From Mycobacterium sp. IS-1264 (GTDB taxonomy: Bacteria; Actinomycetota; Actinomycetes; Mycobacteriales; Mycobacteriaceae), in NCBI RefSeq assembly GCF_001954195.1, contig NZ_MBES01000008.1:1-64000 (forward strand): a DNA stretch of 64,000 nt, written 5' to 3'. Both the position numbers and the translations under genes were made by a program. The notes under the pieces were generated by a model. That model saw only the letters and a list, made by a program, of their open reading frames with translations, was not told the origin of the DNA and did no database searches. This document shows positions 1 through 8,036 of the stretch, piece after piece; within the stretch, counting starts at the first letter, position 1, and each line of letters starts with the position of its first letter.

Positions 1-277
1 TTTGTCGGCGAATTTCGACCAGTACGTCTCGCGGTACCGATCCGGGTCGCCCCAGATGCCGCGCAGCATCCCCGGCCCGGTCGTTATCGTGAACGCCCCG
101 CCACCGGTCGTCTGGGTGCCGGTTCAGCCACCGCAGCAACCGTCGCCGCCTTCGCCGCCGAAGCTGCCACCGCCGCCGTCACCGAAACTGCCTACGCCCC
201 CGAAGCTGACACCGCTGCCGCCACCGCCGTCGCTGTGCCTGCCCCCCCATCACCTTGTGCAGGGCGTCTGCCAGTGA
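1..277 (+). CDS. C-terminal part of a proline-rich protein (partial)
   Basis: The reading frame is open from the window edge to the stop at 275-277, so only the last 90 or so residues are present. What remains is extremely proline-rich, with PP-rich, SPP and KLP repeats from about residue 50, and ends in a short segment with two cysteines (CLPPHHLVQGVC). A TTG at position 2 could be read as a start, but nothing shows that it is one, and the true N-terminus is probably upstream. Such tails are common in mycobacterial exported or wall-spanning proteins. Function is not recognisable. Confidence 0.5.
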   Translation, partial: LSANFDQYVSRYRSGSPQMPRSIPGPVVIVNAPPPVVWVPVQPPQQPSPPSPPKLPPPPSPKLPTPPKLTPLPPPPSLCLPPHHLVQGVCQ

Positions 278-440
278 GGCCGACTCGTGGGAAGAGGCCG
301 GGACTTGATCCCGGCCTCACCCGCTTTCCCGTCGACGAGCTGGAATTTTCTCGTGCCATTTCACCCGCGTGCGCGCACACTTATTCGCAGCGCCGGTCCT
401 TTCAGCACCGGCACCGGCACCTCATGGTTGGGGAAGCGAC

Positions 441-1928
441 GTGACAACCGCACTGTCCAATTGGGACATCGTCAGCGATGCGGAGTTGGCCCGCGCGGCG
501 GCGACGGGTGATCGAGGCGCGTTTGCCATGATTTATGACCGTTACGCCGACCGGCTCCACGACTTCTGTGTGGGCATGGTCCGCGACCGCGACGCCGCCG
601 CCGACTGCGTGCAAGACGTGTTCTGTGCCGCGGCGACCCAGCTGCCCAAACTGCGTGAGCCCGACCGGCTGCGCCCCTGGCTGTATGCCATTGCCCGCAA
701 CGAAGCCCTGCGCTGCATCCGGAACCGCCGTCGCGAGCAAGCCTCCGATGAACTGCCGGAGGCCGCGTCGCACGAAGCCGGCCCGGACACCCTGGCCGCG
801 CGCAACGAGCTGGCCGACCTGATCGCTGAGGCCGCGGGTGGGCTCGTCGACCGCGACCGCACCGTCTTGGAGCTGGCCTACCGCCACGGCCTCGACGGAC
901 CAGAGCTGGCCGAAGCACTGGAGGTCAGCCCCGGCACCGCCAACAAGATGGTGTCGCGGCTGCGCAGCACCATCGAAACGTCGCTCGGTGCGCTGCTGGT
1001 GGCCCGACGCGCCCAACACACCGCCGACAAGTGCCCTGAGCTGCGCACGATCCTGGAGGGTTGGGATGGACGGTTCAGCGTGCTGATGCGCAAACGCATC
1101 AGCCGCCACATCGAGTCCTGCCCGACCTGCGATGAGGAACGCCGCCGCCTGGTCAGCCCGGCCGCGCTACTCGGCGCCCCGGTGTTCATCCCCGCCCCCG
1201 CCTGGCTGAGGGACCAGACACTGGACAAGGTCCGGCTGACCTCCGCGGGCCACAGGCTCACCACGGATACGGACGCCGACAGCCCCACCCTGTCCCATTG
1301 CGCCGCGGACGCACCGACCATGGCGTCGCCGGTAGCCGCCACAGCGTCGGACGACGAGGGCTACTTCGACAACGCCGAACCGCGGCGAGCTCGGCGGATC
1401 ATCCCGTGGATCGCGTTGTTCGCCGCCGCCTTCTTCGCCGCGCTGGGGCTGGCTTTCACTTTCCTGTACCACCACAAGACCGCCGTCACGCCGACCGAGA
1501 TGACTGGGACCGCGCCCGCGCCCATGAAACCGGCAGCGCCGCCGAGCGCCGCGACTATCCCCGCTAACCCAGCACCACCCCCGGCGCCGGCAGTAACTGT
1601 GCCTCCGGCTTTTACGCCCGCACCCGTCCAGCCGCCGGCAGCCACGGTCCCCCCACCGATACTCACCGCCCAGCCTCCGGTCGTACCCCCACCGATCGTT
1701 CCACCGGTGGTGCCGCCCCCACCGATCTTGGCGCCGCCGCCGGTCGTAGTGCTGCCGCCACCCATCGTCGTGCCGCCGCCACCCGTCGTGGTGACGCCGC
1801 CGCCGGTGGTGACGCCGCCGCCGGTCCGGGTTACACCCCCGAGGGGTCCCGTTTCTTCCGTCCCGGTGATTCCACCGCCCTTGGTTCCCACCCACTCCGC
1901 CCCGTCGCCACCGCCCGTCATCCGGTGA
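441..1928 (+). CDS. ECF sigma factor fused to zinc-finger, membrane segment and proline-rich tail
   Basis: Residues about 10-190 form a sigma-70 region 2/region 4 pair: the region-2 core has YDRYADRLHDFC, DCVQDVF and RPWLYAIARNEALR, and region 4 is a helix-turn-helix around LAEALEVSPGTANK. This is followed by a zinc-binding anti-sigma-like signature HIESCPTC (His about 223, Cys about 227 and 230), one hydrophobic segment (about residues 319-344) and some 130 residues of PPP/PVV-rich sequence. The order implies a membrane-anchored sigma factor carrying its own ZAS-type inhibitory domain, with the proline tail outside. I chose the GTG at 441 because GGGGAA lies just upstream; an ATG at 369 would add 24 unconvincing residues. 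The regulated genes are unknown. Confidence 0.8.
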   Translation: MTTALSNWDIVSDAELARAAATGDRGAFAMIYDRYADRLHDFCVGMVRDRDAAADCVQDVFCAAATQLPKLREPDRLRPWLYAIARNEALRCIRNRRREQASDELPEAASHEAGPDTLAARNELADLIAEAAGGLVDRDRTVLELAYRHGLDGPELAEALEVSPGTANKMVSRLRSTIETSLGALLVARRAQHTADKCPELRTILEGWDGRFSVLMRKRISRHIESCPTCDEERRRLVSPAALLGAPVFIPAPAWLRDQTLDKVRLTSAGHRLTTDTDADSPTLSHCAADAPTMASPVAATASDDEGYFDNAEPRRARRIIPWIALFAAAFFAALGLAFTFLYHHKTAVTPTEMTGTAPAPMKPAAPPSAATIPANPAPPPAPAVTVPPAFTPAPVQPPAATVPPPILTAQPPVVPPPIVPPVVPPPPILAPPPVVVLPPPIVVPPPPVVVTPPPVVTPPPVRVTPPRGPVSSVPVIPPPLVPTHSAPSPPPVIR

Positions 1929-2047
1929 CCCCGTACGTGGCGCGCAGGTAGCCCTGTGCGGCACTATTGGGAGCGTTGTCATCCGTGGAAAGGCTCGCGG
2001 GAGTTAGCTTGGTTCAAGATCTCAGCACCCAGACGGTGACTGAATAG

Positions 2048-3112
2048 ATGCTGGCTCGCAGGCACCCCTATTTCGCATATGGGTCGAATCTGTGCGTCAA
2101 CCAGATGGCGCTGCGCTGTCCGGACGCCGCCGATCCGCGACCGGCGATCCTGTCCGACCACGACTGGCTGATCAACGAGCGCGGGGTAGCCACTGTCGAG
2201 CCGTTTACCGGTAACCAGGTGCACGGGGTGCTCTGGCAGATCTCCGATCACGACCTGGCCACCCTGGACAGCGCCGAAGGCGTGCCGGTGCGCTACCGCC
2301 GCGACCGGCTCACCGTAACGACCAACGACGGGCCCGCACCGGCCTGGGTCTACATCGATGACCGGGTGACTCCGGGTCCGCCGCGGCCCGGCTACCTGCC
2401 GCGGATCATCGACGGCGCGCTGCACCACGGGCTTCCGCAACGCTGGATCGACTTCCTGCACCGCTGGGACCCAACACGCTGGCCTCGCCCGGCATCCGCG
2501 AGACCACGTTCTGGCCCTGGGCCACAGTCACTTTCAGCGTTGTTGAACGAGCCCGGCGTGATCGAGTCCAGCCAGCTGCGGTCGCGTTTCGGTTTCCTTG
2601 CCATCCACGGCGGCGGCCTGGAGCAGATGACCGACGTCATTGCCGAACGCGCCGCCGAGGCCGCCGACGCGTCGGCGTATGTGGTGCGCCATCCCGACCA
2701 CTACCCGCATCACCTGCCGTCGGTCATGTTCCAGCCCGGCGAATCCACCCGACTGGCCGAGTTTCTCGATCATGTCGACGTCGCGGTGTCGTTGCACGGC
2801 TACGGCCGCATCGGTCGCAGCACCCAGCTGCTGGCCGGCGGGCGCAATCGAGAGCTGGCCGCCCACCTGGCGCGGCACATCCGGCTGACGGGCTATCAGG
2901 TCGTCACCGATCTCGACGACATCCCGCACGAACTGCGAGGCCTACATCCGGACAACCCGGTCAACCGGGCGCGCAACGGCGGAACACAACTGGAGCTGTC
3001 CGTTCGCGTCAGGGGCCTGAGCCCGCGCAGCCCGCTGCCGGGTCCCGACGGCTTGTCGCCGGTCACCACCGCCCTGGTGCAGGGCTTGGCTGCGGCGGCG
3101 CGCGCCTGGTAA
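2048..3112 (+). CDS. Gamma-glutamylcyclotransferase-like / poly-gamma-glutamate hydrolase fusion
   Basis: A 354-residue two-domain protein. Residues about 5-140 have the AIG2/GGCT fold signature YFAYGSNL near the start and a conserved VHGVLWQISDHDLATLD stretch. Residues about 165-354 resemble the phage-type poly-gamma-glutamate hydrolase family (PF05908, zinc peptidase-like), with FLAIHGGGLEQMT, an HPDHYPHHLPS histidine cluster, VSLHGYGR and a C-terminal QLELS. Both domains act on gamma-glutamyl bonds in their families, so the fusion suggests gamma-glutamyl peptide turnover. The substrate is not evident from sequence. It stands alone between the sigma factor and the LLM gene. Confidence 0.75.
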   Translation: MLARRHPYFAYGSNLCVNQMALRCPDAADPRPAILSDHDWLINERGVATVEPFTGNQVHGVLWQISDHDLATLDSAEGVPVRYRRDRLTVTTNDGPAPAWVYIDDRVTPGPPRPGYLPRIIDGALHHGLPQRWIDFLHRWDPTRWPRPASARPRSGPGPQSLSALLNEPGVIESSQLRSRFGFLAIHGGGLEQMTDVIAERAAEAADASAYVVRHPDHYPHHLPSVMFQPGESTRLAEFLDHVDVAVSLHGYGRIGRSTQLLAGGRNRELAAHLARHIRLTGYQVVTDLDDIPHELRGLHPDNPVNRARNGGTQLELSVRVRGLSPRSPLPGPDGLSPVTTALVQGLAAAARAW

Positions 3113-3143
3113 TTGTCCTCAGCTGGTTGAACGGAGGTTGTTG

Positions 3144-3962
3144 GTGGCCAAAGATTTTCGCTTTTCGATGAGCATGCGGTTCTTCAAGTCCCGCGAGAAA
3201 TTGGTGGACAAGGCGAAGCGAGCCGAAGACCTCGGCTACGACATTCTGTGCGTGCCCGACCATCTCGGTGCGGCGGCACCGTGCCCGACGCTGACCGCGG
3301 TCGCGATGGTGACGACGCGGTTGCGGCTGAGCATGTATGTGCTCAATGCCGCCTTCTACAAGCCGGCCCTGCTGAGCAGGGACCTGCAGGCGGTGGAGGT
3401 GCTCAGTGACGGGCGCCTCGAGATCGGGCTCGGAACCGGCTATGTCAAGGAAGAATTCGAGGCCGCGGAGCTGCCCTACCCGAGTGCCGGAGCGCGGGTC
3501 GACTACCTCGAACACATGACGACCTATCTGAAGGAACACCATCCGACGACGCCAATCCTGATCGCCGGCAACGGCGATCGCGTGCTGACCCTGGCCGCAC
3601 GGCACGCGGACATCATCGGGCTGACCGGCGCCAGGGTCCGAGACGTCGACGACCCGCTTGCCGAACGCATCGAGTTCGTGCGCAACGCCGCGGGCGATCG
3701 GTTTGATCAGCTGGAGCTGAACATGGTGATCACGGCGATGCCGCCCGAGGGAGAGACCGCGCCCGACCTGCGAATGACCCGTCAGTACGCGCCGGACCTC
3801 TCCGATGAGCAATTGCTGTCCATGACGTCGGTGCTCAGCGGGTCGCCCCAAGAGATGGCCGACACGCTGTCCGGGCTGCGTGAAAAGTACGGCCTGACGT
3901 CCTTCACGGTCCAGGACAACAACCTCGACGCGTTCGCCAAGGTCATCGCGGAGCTGCGCTGA
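3144..3962 (+). CDS. F420-dependent LLM-class oxidoreductase
   Basis: Luciferase-like monooxygenase fold of about 272 residues, with the short-form layout of mycobacterial F420-dependent enzymes (TIGR03621-like). Visible family features are the N-terminal FRFSMSMRFF strand, AKRAEDLGYDILCVPDHL, AVEVLSDGRLEIGLGTGYVKEEF and ILIAGNGDRVLTLAARHADIIGL. It would use reduced F420 for hydride transfer to an unidentified substrate. Two TTG codons precede the chosen GTG; the ACGGAGG at 3131-3137 sits 6 nt before it. The gene is followed by tRNA-Arg. Confidence 0.8.
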   Translation: MAKDFRFSMSMRFFKSREKLVDKAKRAEDLGYDILCVPDHLGAAAPCPTLTAVAMVTTRLRLSMYVLNAAFYKPALLSRDLQAVEVLSDGRLEIGLGTGYVKEEFEAAELPYPSAGARVDYLEHMTTYLKEHHPTTPILIAGNGDRVLTLAARHADIIGLTGARVRDVDDPLAERIEFVRNAAGDRFDQLELNMVITAMPPEGETAPDLRMTRQYAPDLSDEQLLSMTSVLSGSPQEMADTLSGLREKYGLTSFTVQDNNLDAFAKVIAELR

Positions 3963-4013
3963 CGTTCGCAGCCCGCGGTCTGCGTGCCGGTTGCCGGTAA
4001 GCTCAGCCCGTCC

Positions 4014-4086
4014 GCCCCCGTAGCTCAGGGGATAGAGCACGGCTCTCCTAAAGCCGGTGTCGCAGGTTCGAATCCTGCCGGGGGCA
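4014..4086 (+). tRNA. tRNA-Arg (anticodon CCT)
   Basis: A 73-nt cloverleaf can be drawn by eye. The acceptor arms are GCCCCCG (4014-4020) and CGGGGGC (4079-4085) with discriminator A. The D-arm is GCTC/GAGC, the anticodon stem CGGCT/AGCCG with loop CTCCTAA (anticodon CCT at 4047-4049), and the T-arm GCAGG-TTCGAAT-CCTGC. CCA is not encoded. A TAAGCT at 3998-4003 may be the -10 element. It reads the AGG arginine codon. Confidence 0.97.
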
Positions 4087-4265
4087 CAAGCGAGTGCGGT
4101 CACGCGTTCGGCGCGACGGGTTTGGCCCAGGCCGCCGAGGTAATCAGTCAGCTTCGGGGAGAAGCGGATTCGCGCCAGGTCTCAGATCCGCGGATCGGTC
4201 TAACGCAGGCGATGGGCGGCGGCGCGCCCTGCGTCGTTGCAGTGTTTGGTCGATGATCTCGGCTT

Positions 4266-4820
4266 TCAGGTGTTGTTGATGTAGGACGGGCGGAGGAATC
4301 GCTCCACTATGGCGCGTTCGGTAGCGGGGTCCTTCAGCGGCCAGCACCACAGCGCGAGGAAGACGCGGATCAGCCATTGCGCGGCCAGCGGGTCGGGGTG
4401 GTCCTGGCCGAGCATTTCGGAGGCAAAGGCGGCAACGACTGGTGAGGTAGTGAGCCACTCGCTGCCCGGCGCCAATTGCATTGACTGCATGAGCTGAACC
4501 AAGGGATCTGAATGCATGCGTTGCAGGGCAAGGATGGTGGCGGTCACCACCCGGTCCGGTCCGGTGAGGTCCTTGATCGCGTCGCGCACCGTGTCGACGA
4601 TCCGGTTCGCCTGAATGGCGACAACGGCGTCACGGATGGCCGCCTTGCCGCCGGCATGCCGGTAGATCGTCGCCGGTGAGCAATGGACCTTGGCGGCCAA
4701 GGCCTCGATGGTGAAGGCGTCGTATCCGACGTGGGAAATGAGGTCGGCGGCCGCAGCGTAGATCCGTTCGGCGGCCTCGCCGCGGCGATCCCGTCCCAGC
4801 AGCCAATCGTTCTGTGGCAT
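4266..4820 (-). CDS. TetR-family transcriptional regulator
   Basis: A 184-residue TetR protein. Residues about 15-60 hold the helix-turn-helix (AAERIYAAAADLISHVGYDA, then IEALAAKVHCSPATIYRH). The rest is an all-helical ligand domain resembling the C-terminal domain of mycobacterial P450-linked TetR proteins. It is divergent from the P450 gene with about 190 bp between, which makes autoregulation and control of cyp144 likely by position. An imperfect inverted repeat lies just upstream of its start. The ligand is unknown. Confidence 0.85.
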   Translation of the reverse strand: MPQNDWLLGRDRRGEAAERIYAAAADLISHVGYDAFTIEALAAKVHCSPATIYRHAGGKAAIRDAVVAIQANRIVDTVRDAIKDLTGPDRVVTATILALQRMHSDPLVQLMQSMQLAPGSEWLTTSPVVAAFASEMLGQDHPDPLAAQWLIRVFLALWCWPLKDPATERAIVERFLRPSYINNT

Positions 4821-4847
4821 CTGAAAGTGCTCCCGAGCTGCGGTGCG

Positions 4848-4894
4848 CTGAAAAATTTCTCTCAGGTTGAGATTTTTTGCACGTTTTTCTCAGC
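4848..4894. promoter_or_regulatory. Candidate TetR operator between tetR and cyp144
   Basis: An AT-rich imperfect inverted repeat in a GC-rich background: AAAAATTTCTC at 4851-4861 faces GAGATTTTTT at 4869-4878, and the outer GCTGA at 4848-4852 faces TCAGC at 4890-4894. Its position between the divergent tetR and P450 genes fits an operator. It is unproven. Confidence 0.45.
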
Positions 4895-5011
4895 ATAACC
4901 CGCTGGTGGTGTGGTGCAGGCGATTGGAGGGGCGTGGGTAGTGCGACCAGGCGTTTATCAACCTTGGTAGCCACCATTGACGCTGCTCACGGCCTCTTCC
5001 AGCCTGAAAGG

Positions 5012-6226
5012 ATGACCGTCTTGGCTAATCCGATCCAGTTCTTCGGCGCCGAGGCTCTGCAAGATCCGTATCCGCTTTACGACCGTATGCGCGCCGAGGC
5101 GCCGGTGCACCGCATCGGTAACTCGGAGTTCTACGCTGTGTGCGGCTGGGATGCGGTGATCGATGCGGTCAACCGGGTCGAGGACTTCTCGTCCAACCTC
5201 AGCGCGACCATGGTCTACCACGAGGATGGGACGGTCGCCCCGTTCCCAATGATCGAGGCTGGAAGTCCCGGCCACGCCTTGGCCACCGCCGACGATCCGG
5301 CACACGCGATGCACCGCAAAATCCTGCTGCCGCATCTGTCCGCGAAACGCGTCCGCATCATCGAAGAATTCGCGAGCCACGTCGCCGAGCACCTCTGGGA
5401 CGAGAATCTGCACGAGGGGCGCATCGAGTGGATGAGCGCGATGGCCAACCGCCTGCCCATGATGGTGGTCGCCAAGCTGCTGGGCCTGCCCGACACCGAT
5501 GTCGACAATCTCATTCGGCTGGGCTTCGCCACCACCACGCTGCTCGATGGTGTCGTCACGGCCGCGCAGCTCGAGGCGGCAGGAGCCGCGGCATTCGAAC
5601 TGTCGGGTTACGTCTTGGAACATTTTGAAAACGCAAGTGCCCTACCTGAATCCGGCCTGATTCCCGACATGGCCGCACGCTACGCCTCGGGCGAGGTGGA
5701 CCAGACCGTGGCATTGGGCATCATGCTCACCCTGTTCAGCGCCGCCGGCGAATCCACGGCTTCCTTGCTGGGCAGCGCCGCGTGGATTCTCGCCGACCGT
5801 CCAGAGATCCAAAAGCAGGTGCGGGAGAACCCCGAATTGTTGAACGCCTTCATCGAAGAGGCGCTCCGCTACGAGGCACCGTTCCGGGGGCATTACCGGC
5901 ACGTATGGCGCGACACGACCCTCGGCGGAGTCGACGTGCCCGCCAACGCTCACCTACTGCTGATGTGGGGAGCGGCGAACCGCGACCCGGCACACTTCGA
6001 CGCGCCAAACGAATTCCGTCTTGATCGCATCGGTGCCAAAGGCCACGTGACATTCGGCAAGGGCGTGCACTTCTGTATCGGCGCTGCGCTGGCACGACTC
6101 GAGGCCCAGATCGTATTTCGGACGCTGTTGGAACGCTCCACCTGGATCGAGGCGACCGACGTCGGAGAGTGGTTGCCCAGCATCCTCGTCCGGCGCCTAA
6201 ATCGTCTTGAGTTGGCCGTCCAATAG
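5012..6226 (+). CDS. cyp144: Cytochrome P450, CYP144 family
   Basis: A 404-residue soluble bacterial P450. The I-helix has AGEST, the K-helix EEALRYEAP, and the haem loop FGKGVHFCIGAALARLE with the cysteine ligand. The N-terminal stretch FFGAEALQDPYPLYDRMRAE and the phrase NSEFYAVCGWDAV match what I recall of M. tuberculosis CYP144A1 (Rv1777) closely throughout. The start at 5012 follows GAAAGG; an in-frame ATG at 4877 would add 45 residues that do not look conserved. Mtb CYP144 is longer at the N-terminus, so the start is not certain. It needs ferredoxin partners encoded elsewhere. Confidence 0.88.
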   Translation: MTVLANPIQFFGAEALQDPYPLYDRMRAEAPVHRIGNSEFYAVCGWDAVIDAVNRVEDFSSNLSATMVYHEDGTVAPFPMIEAGSPGHALATADDPAHAMHRKILLPHLSAKRVRIIEEFASHVAEHLWDENLHEGRIEWMSAMANRLPMMVVAKLLGLPDTDVDNLIRLGFATTTLLDGVVTAAQLEAAGAAAFELSGYVLEHFENASALPESGLIPDMAARYASGEVDQTVALGIMLTLFSAAGESTASLLGSAAWILADRPEIQKQVRENPELLNAFIEEALRYEAPFRGHYRHVWRDTTLGGVDVPANAHLLLMWGAANRDPAHFDAPNEFRLDRIGAKGHVTFGKGVHFCIGAALARLEAQIVFRTLLERSTWIEATDVGEWLPSILVRRLNRLELAVQ

Positions 6227-6265
6227 GTTGGGTTACTCAGCCGATTGCGCCGCTGTCTTTGAGCG

Positions 6266-6470
6266 CGACAACAGGTCTGGCAGCCCGCGTGCCGCGAAGA
6301 GGAAATCCCCCTCTCCCGGGTGCTACTACGAGTACACAATCAGGCGGCAATCCATCGTGGTCGTGCGCCCAAAGGGCCTCAGCATCAAGGCGTTTCACAA
6401 TACGTGCGCCAACGGCGGGATGAAGATCGTACGCGGCAGCGGCTGCTCAGAAGGCAAGGTGATGGTCAGG
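6266..6470 (+). pseudogene. Remnant of a Rieske ring-hydroxylating oxygenase alpha subunit
   Basis: Two frames together spell the N-terminal part of a Rieske oxygenase. VWQPACREEEIP is read from 6275; a frameshift follows before 6321, and then YYEYTIRRQSIVVV, IKAFHNTCANGGMKIV and SGCSEGKVM are read. In intact family members the HNxCxHRG block is followed by the second CxxH and a catalytic domain of about 300 residues. Here the second histidine is lost and the rest is missing. An ORF runs through the later part (6207-6659) but only this fragment has homology character. Confidence 0.6.
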
Positions 6471-6509
6471 CCAGGGGCATCGAGCACGTCACCCATGATC
6501 CACCATTCG

Positions 6510-6923
6510 CTACGTCCGATTGACAGATGCGGCCAAGTCACGGCATGCCTGCTCGCAGCTACGACAGACTTCCGCACAGATGCGGCAATGAACGTGATGT
6601 TCTGCGTGCCGGGCACATTCCTCCCCGCTTGCCTTGCATGCGGTTATACACGCCTCTAGCGCTGCTTTGGTGAGATTGGGGTCGTAACCCGTTTGGCGCG
6701 ACAATACGCGGCTCGTCGTTGCGCAGATGTCAGCGCAATCTAGGCACGTGCGTATGCATTTGGTGAGGTGATCGACATCGTCTTCGCTAAGACACGCGTC
6801 GGCGCAGGCGGTGCAGGCCTGGTCACACTCGGCGCACGCGTCGATAGCTGCGGTTAGCTTTACCCGGTCGATCTGTCCCAATGGGTGGGGATGGCTTTCT
6901 AGCATCTTGCTTGTAGTGCTCAT
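6510..6923 (-). CDS. Cysteine-rich four-helix-bundle copper-binding protein (DUF326/Csp-like)
   Basis: A 137-residue protein with 17 cysteines in helical CxxxC and CxxC spacings: CAECDQACTACADAC, CIRTCLDCADIC, ACITACKASGEEC and HCRICAEVCRSCEQAC. This is the pattern of the DUF326 family, which includes copper storage protein Csp, where the thiolates line a helical bundle and hold many Cu(I) ions. No signal peptide is visible, so it would be cytosolic (Csp3-like). AGGAG precedes the ATG. It lies 57 bp downstream of the SDR gene that has operator A and probably shares its transcript. Confidence 0.8.
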   Translation of the reverse strand: MSTTSKMLESHPHPLGQIDRVKLTAAIDACAECDQACTACADACLSEDDVDHLTKCIRTCLDCADICATTSRVLSRQTGYDPNLTKAALEACITACKASGEECARHAEHHVHCRICAEVCRSCEQACRDLAASVNRT

Positions 6924-6980
6924 TGGTCGTGCTCCTGTTCGGTTGTGAAAGCGAGGGCAGGCTGGCGCGATTGGGTTAAC

Positions 6981-7760
6981 TTAAGTCCCATTCAAATATC
7001 TCCAAATGCGACGGCTGGAGTTTGCGTCGATCCAGTCGACGTATCGAGTGGCGAAGATGGTGGCGTTCTCGTCGGGCGCCAGGGTGTGATCGTCGATCAC
7101 CGCACCGAAGTATGGGGCCTGGGCGTCAGTCACGACCCGACGTTGATCACCAATCGCAGCAAGGCCCATACGGACAAAGTCATCCATTCCGATTGCTTCG
7201 GGTCCAGCGATCTCCGTAACTCCGTTGATCGGGGGCCCGACAGCCGCGCGTGCGACGGCGGTAGCGACATCGTCGGCCGCGATAGGACGGAACAACGCGT
7301 GTGGCAGCCTGACAATATCTCCGTCGGTCGCGGAATCGGCCAAGCCAACCGCGAATTCATAGAACGGAGTTGCCCGCACGATCGAATAGGGCCGGCCTGA
7401 CTCCCTGATCAGGTTTTCCTGAGCTGCTTTCGCGGTGTTGTAGCCGCTATCCGGCATGACCTGCGAGCCCACGACCGACAACGCGACATGGTGTTTGACT
7501 CCCGCGTGCTGTTCAGCAGACAGAAGATTCGTGGTCGCGGTCGTGAAGAAGTGCATCACGGGTTCATCGTCGAACAGTGGTGAATCGGCGACGTCGACCA
7601 GGACATCCGCACCGGCGACGGCGTTGGCGAGGCCTTCACCGGTGAGTGAATTGACACCCGATCGGCGGGAAGCGGGGAGCACGTCGTGTCCCTGCGCGCT
7701 GAGTTTGGACGCTACTTTCGAACCGATCAGCCCACGCCCGCCAATGACTACGATCTTCAT
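6981..7760 (-). CDS. Atypical NAD(P)-binding SDR / NmrA-like oxidoreductase
   Basis: About 259 residues starting with a Rossmann fingerprint, MKIVVIGGRGLIGSKVA. Then come DVLVDVADSPLF, HHVALSVVGS and GYNTAKAAQENLIRES. The active-site tyrosine/lysine spacing is the atypical (NmrA or UDP-sugar epimerase-like) kind, and the C-terminal half resembles NAD(P)H-binding quinone reductase-like proteins. I chose the ATG at 7760, with a GAAGGG Shine-Dalgarno, over the longer ORF to 7865. Operator A lies about 143 bp upstream, and the copper-storage-like gene follows. Confidence 0.8.
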   Translation of the reverse strand: MKIVVIGGRGLIGSKVASKLSAQGHDVLPASRRSGVNSLTGEGLANAVAGADVLVDVADSPLFDDEPVMHFFTTATTNLLSAEQHAGVKHHVALSVVGSQVMPDSGYNTAKAAQENLIRESGRPYSIVRATPFYEFAVGLADSATDGDIVRLPHALFRPIAADDVATAVARAAVGPPINGVTEIAGPEAIGMDDFVRMGLAAIGDQRRVVTDAQAPYFGAVIDDHTLAPDENATIFATRYVDWIDANSSRRIWRYLNGT

Positions 7761-7903
7761 GATGAACCCTTCAGAGTTGCTCTGGTCACTTCGGTTTCGT
7801 GCTTTCGCCGAAATTTCTTGGGCATGCCGGGATTTCGACACGGCCTCCGCAAGCGGGCCGGCCATCCACCCGGTTGTGGTCGTACCGAGATTGCCGCCAC
7901 GCG

Positions 7904-7945
7904 GGGTGAGCTGTCATCACCCCAACCACCAGTTCACCCGGGTGA
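7904..7945 (-). promoter_or_regulatory. Composite GGGTGA operator, site A
   Basis: Read on the minus strand: TCACCCGGGTGA, 11 bp, GGGTGATGAC, AG, CTCACCC. The perfect palindrome is distal and the second inverted pair (GGGTGA, 7 bp, TCACCC) is proximal to the SDR gene starting at 7760. It is one of nine copies in the window with the same architecture and polarity. The binding protein is unknown. Confidence 0.8.
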
Positions 7946-8036
7946 GTTATGCGCCGCCATGAACCCAAGCGTGGATGGATAAAGCTGCGCGGGCGCAGTG
8001 TCGACCGTTTGCGGCGTTGTGTCAATGCCGAAACGA

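Noticed and set aside
1680..1900. PPP/PVV repeats as a tandem DNA repeat
   Set aside because: The repetition is at codon level for a proline-rich tail and varies in sequence; it is part of the coding region.
4014..4086. tRNA-Arg as the attachment site of a genomic island covering 4-55 kb
   Set aside because: No second copy of the tRNA 3' end was found near 55 kb or elsewhere in the window, and there is no integrase gene. The accessory block also begins after cyp144, not at the tRNA.
6207..6659. Intact 150-residue plus-strand gene
   Set aside because: Only residues about 39-90 resemble anything (Rieske N-terminus). The flanks are out of frame with the homology and the end overlaps the Csp-like gene antisense.
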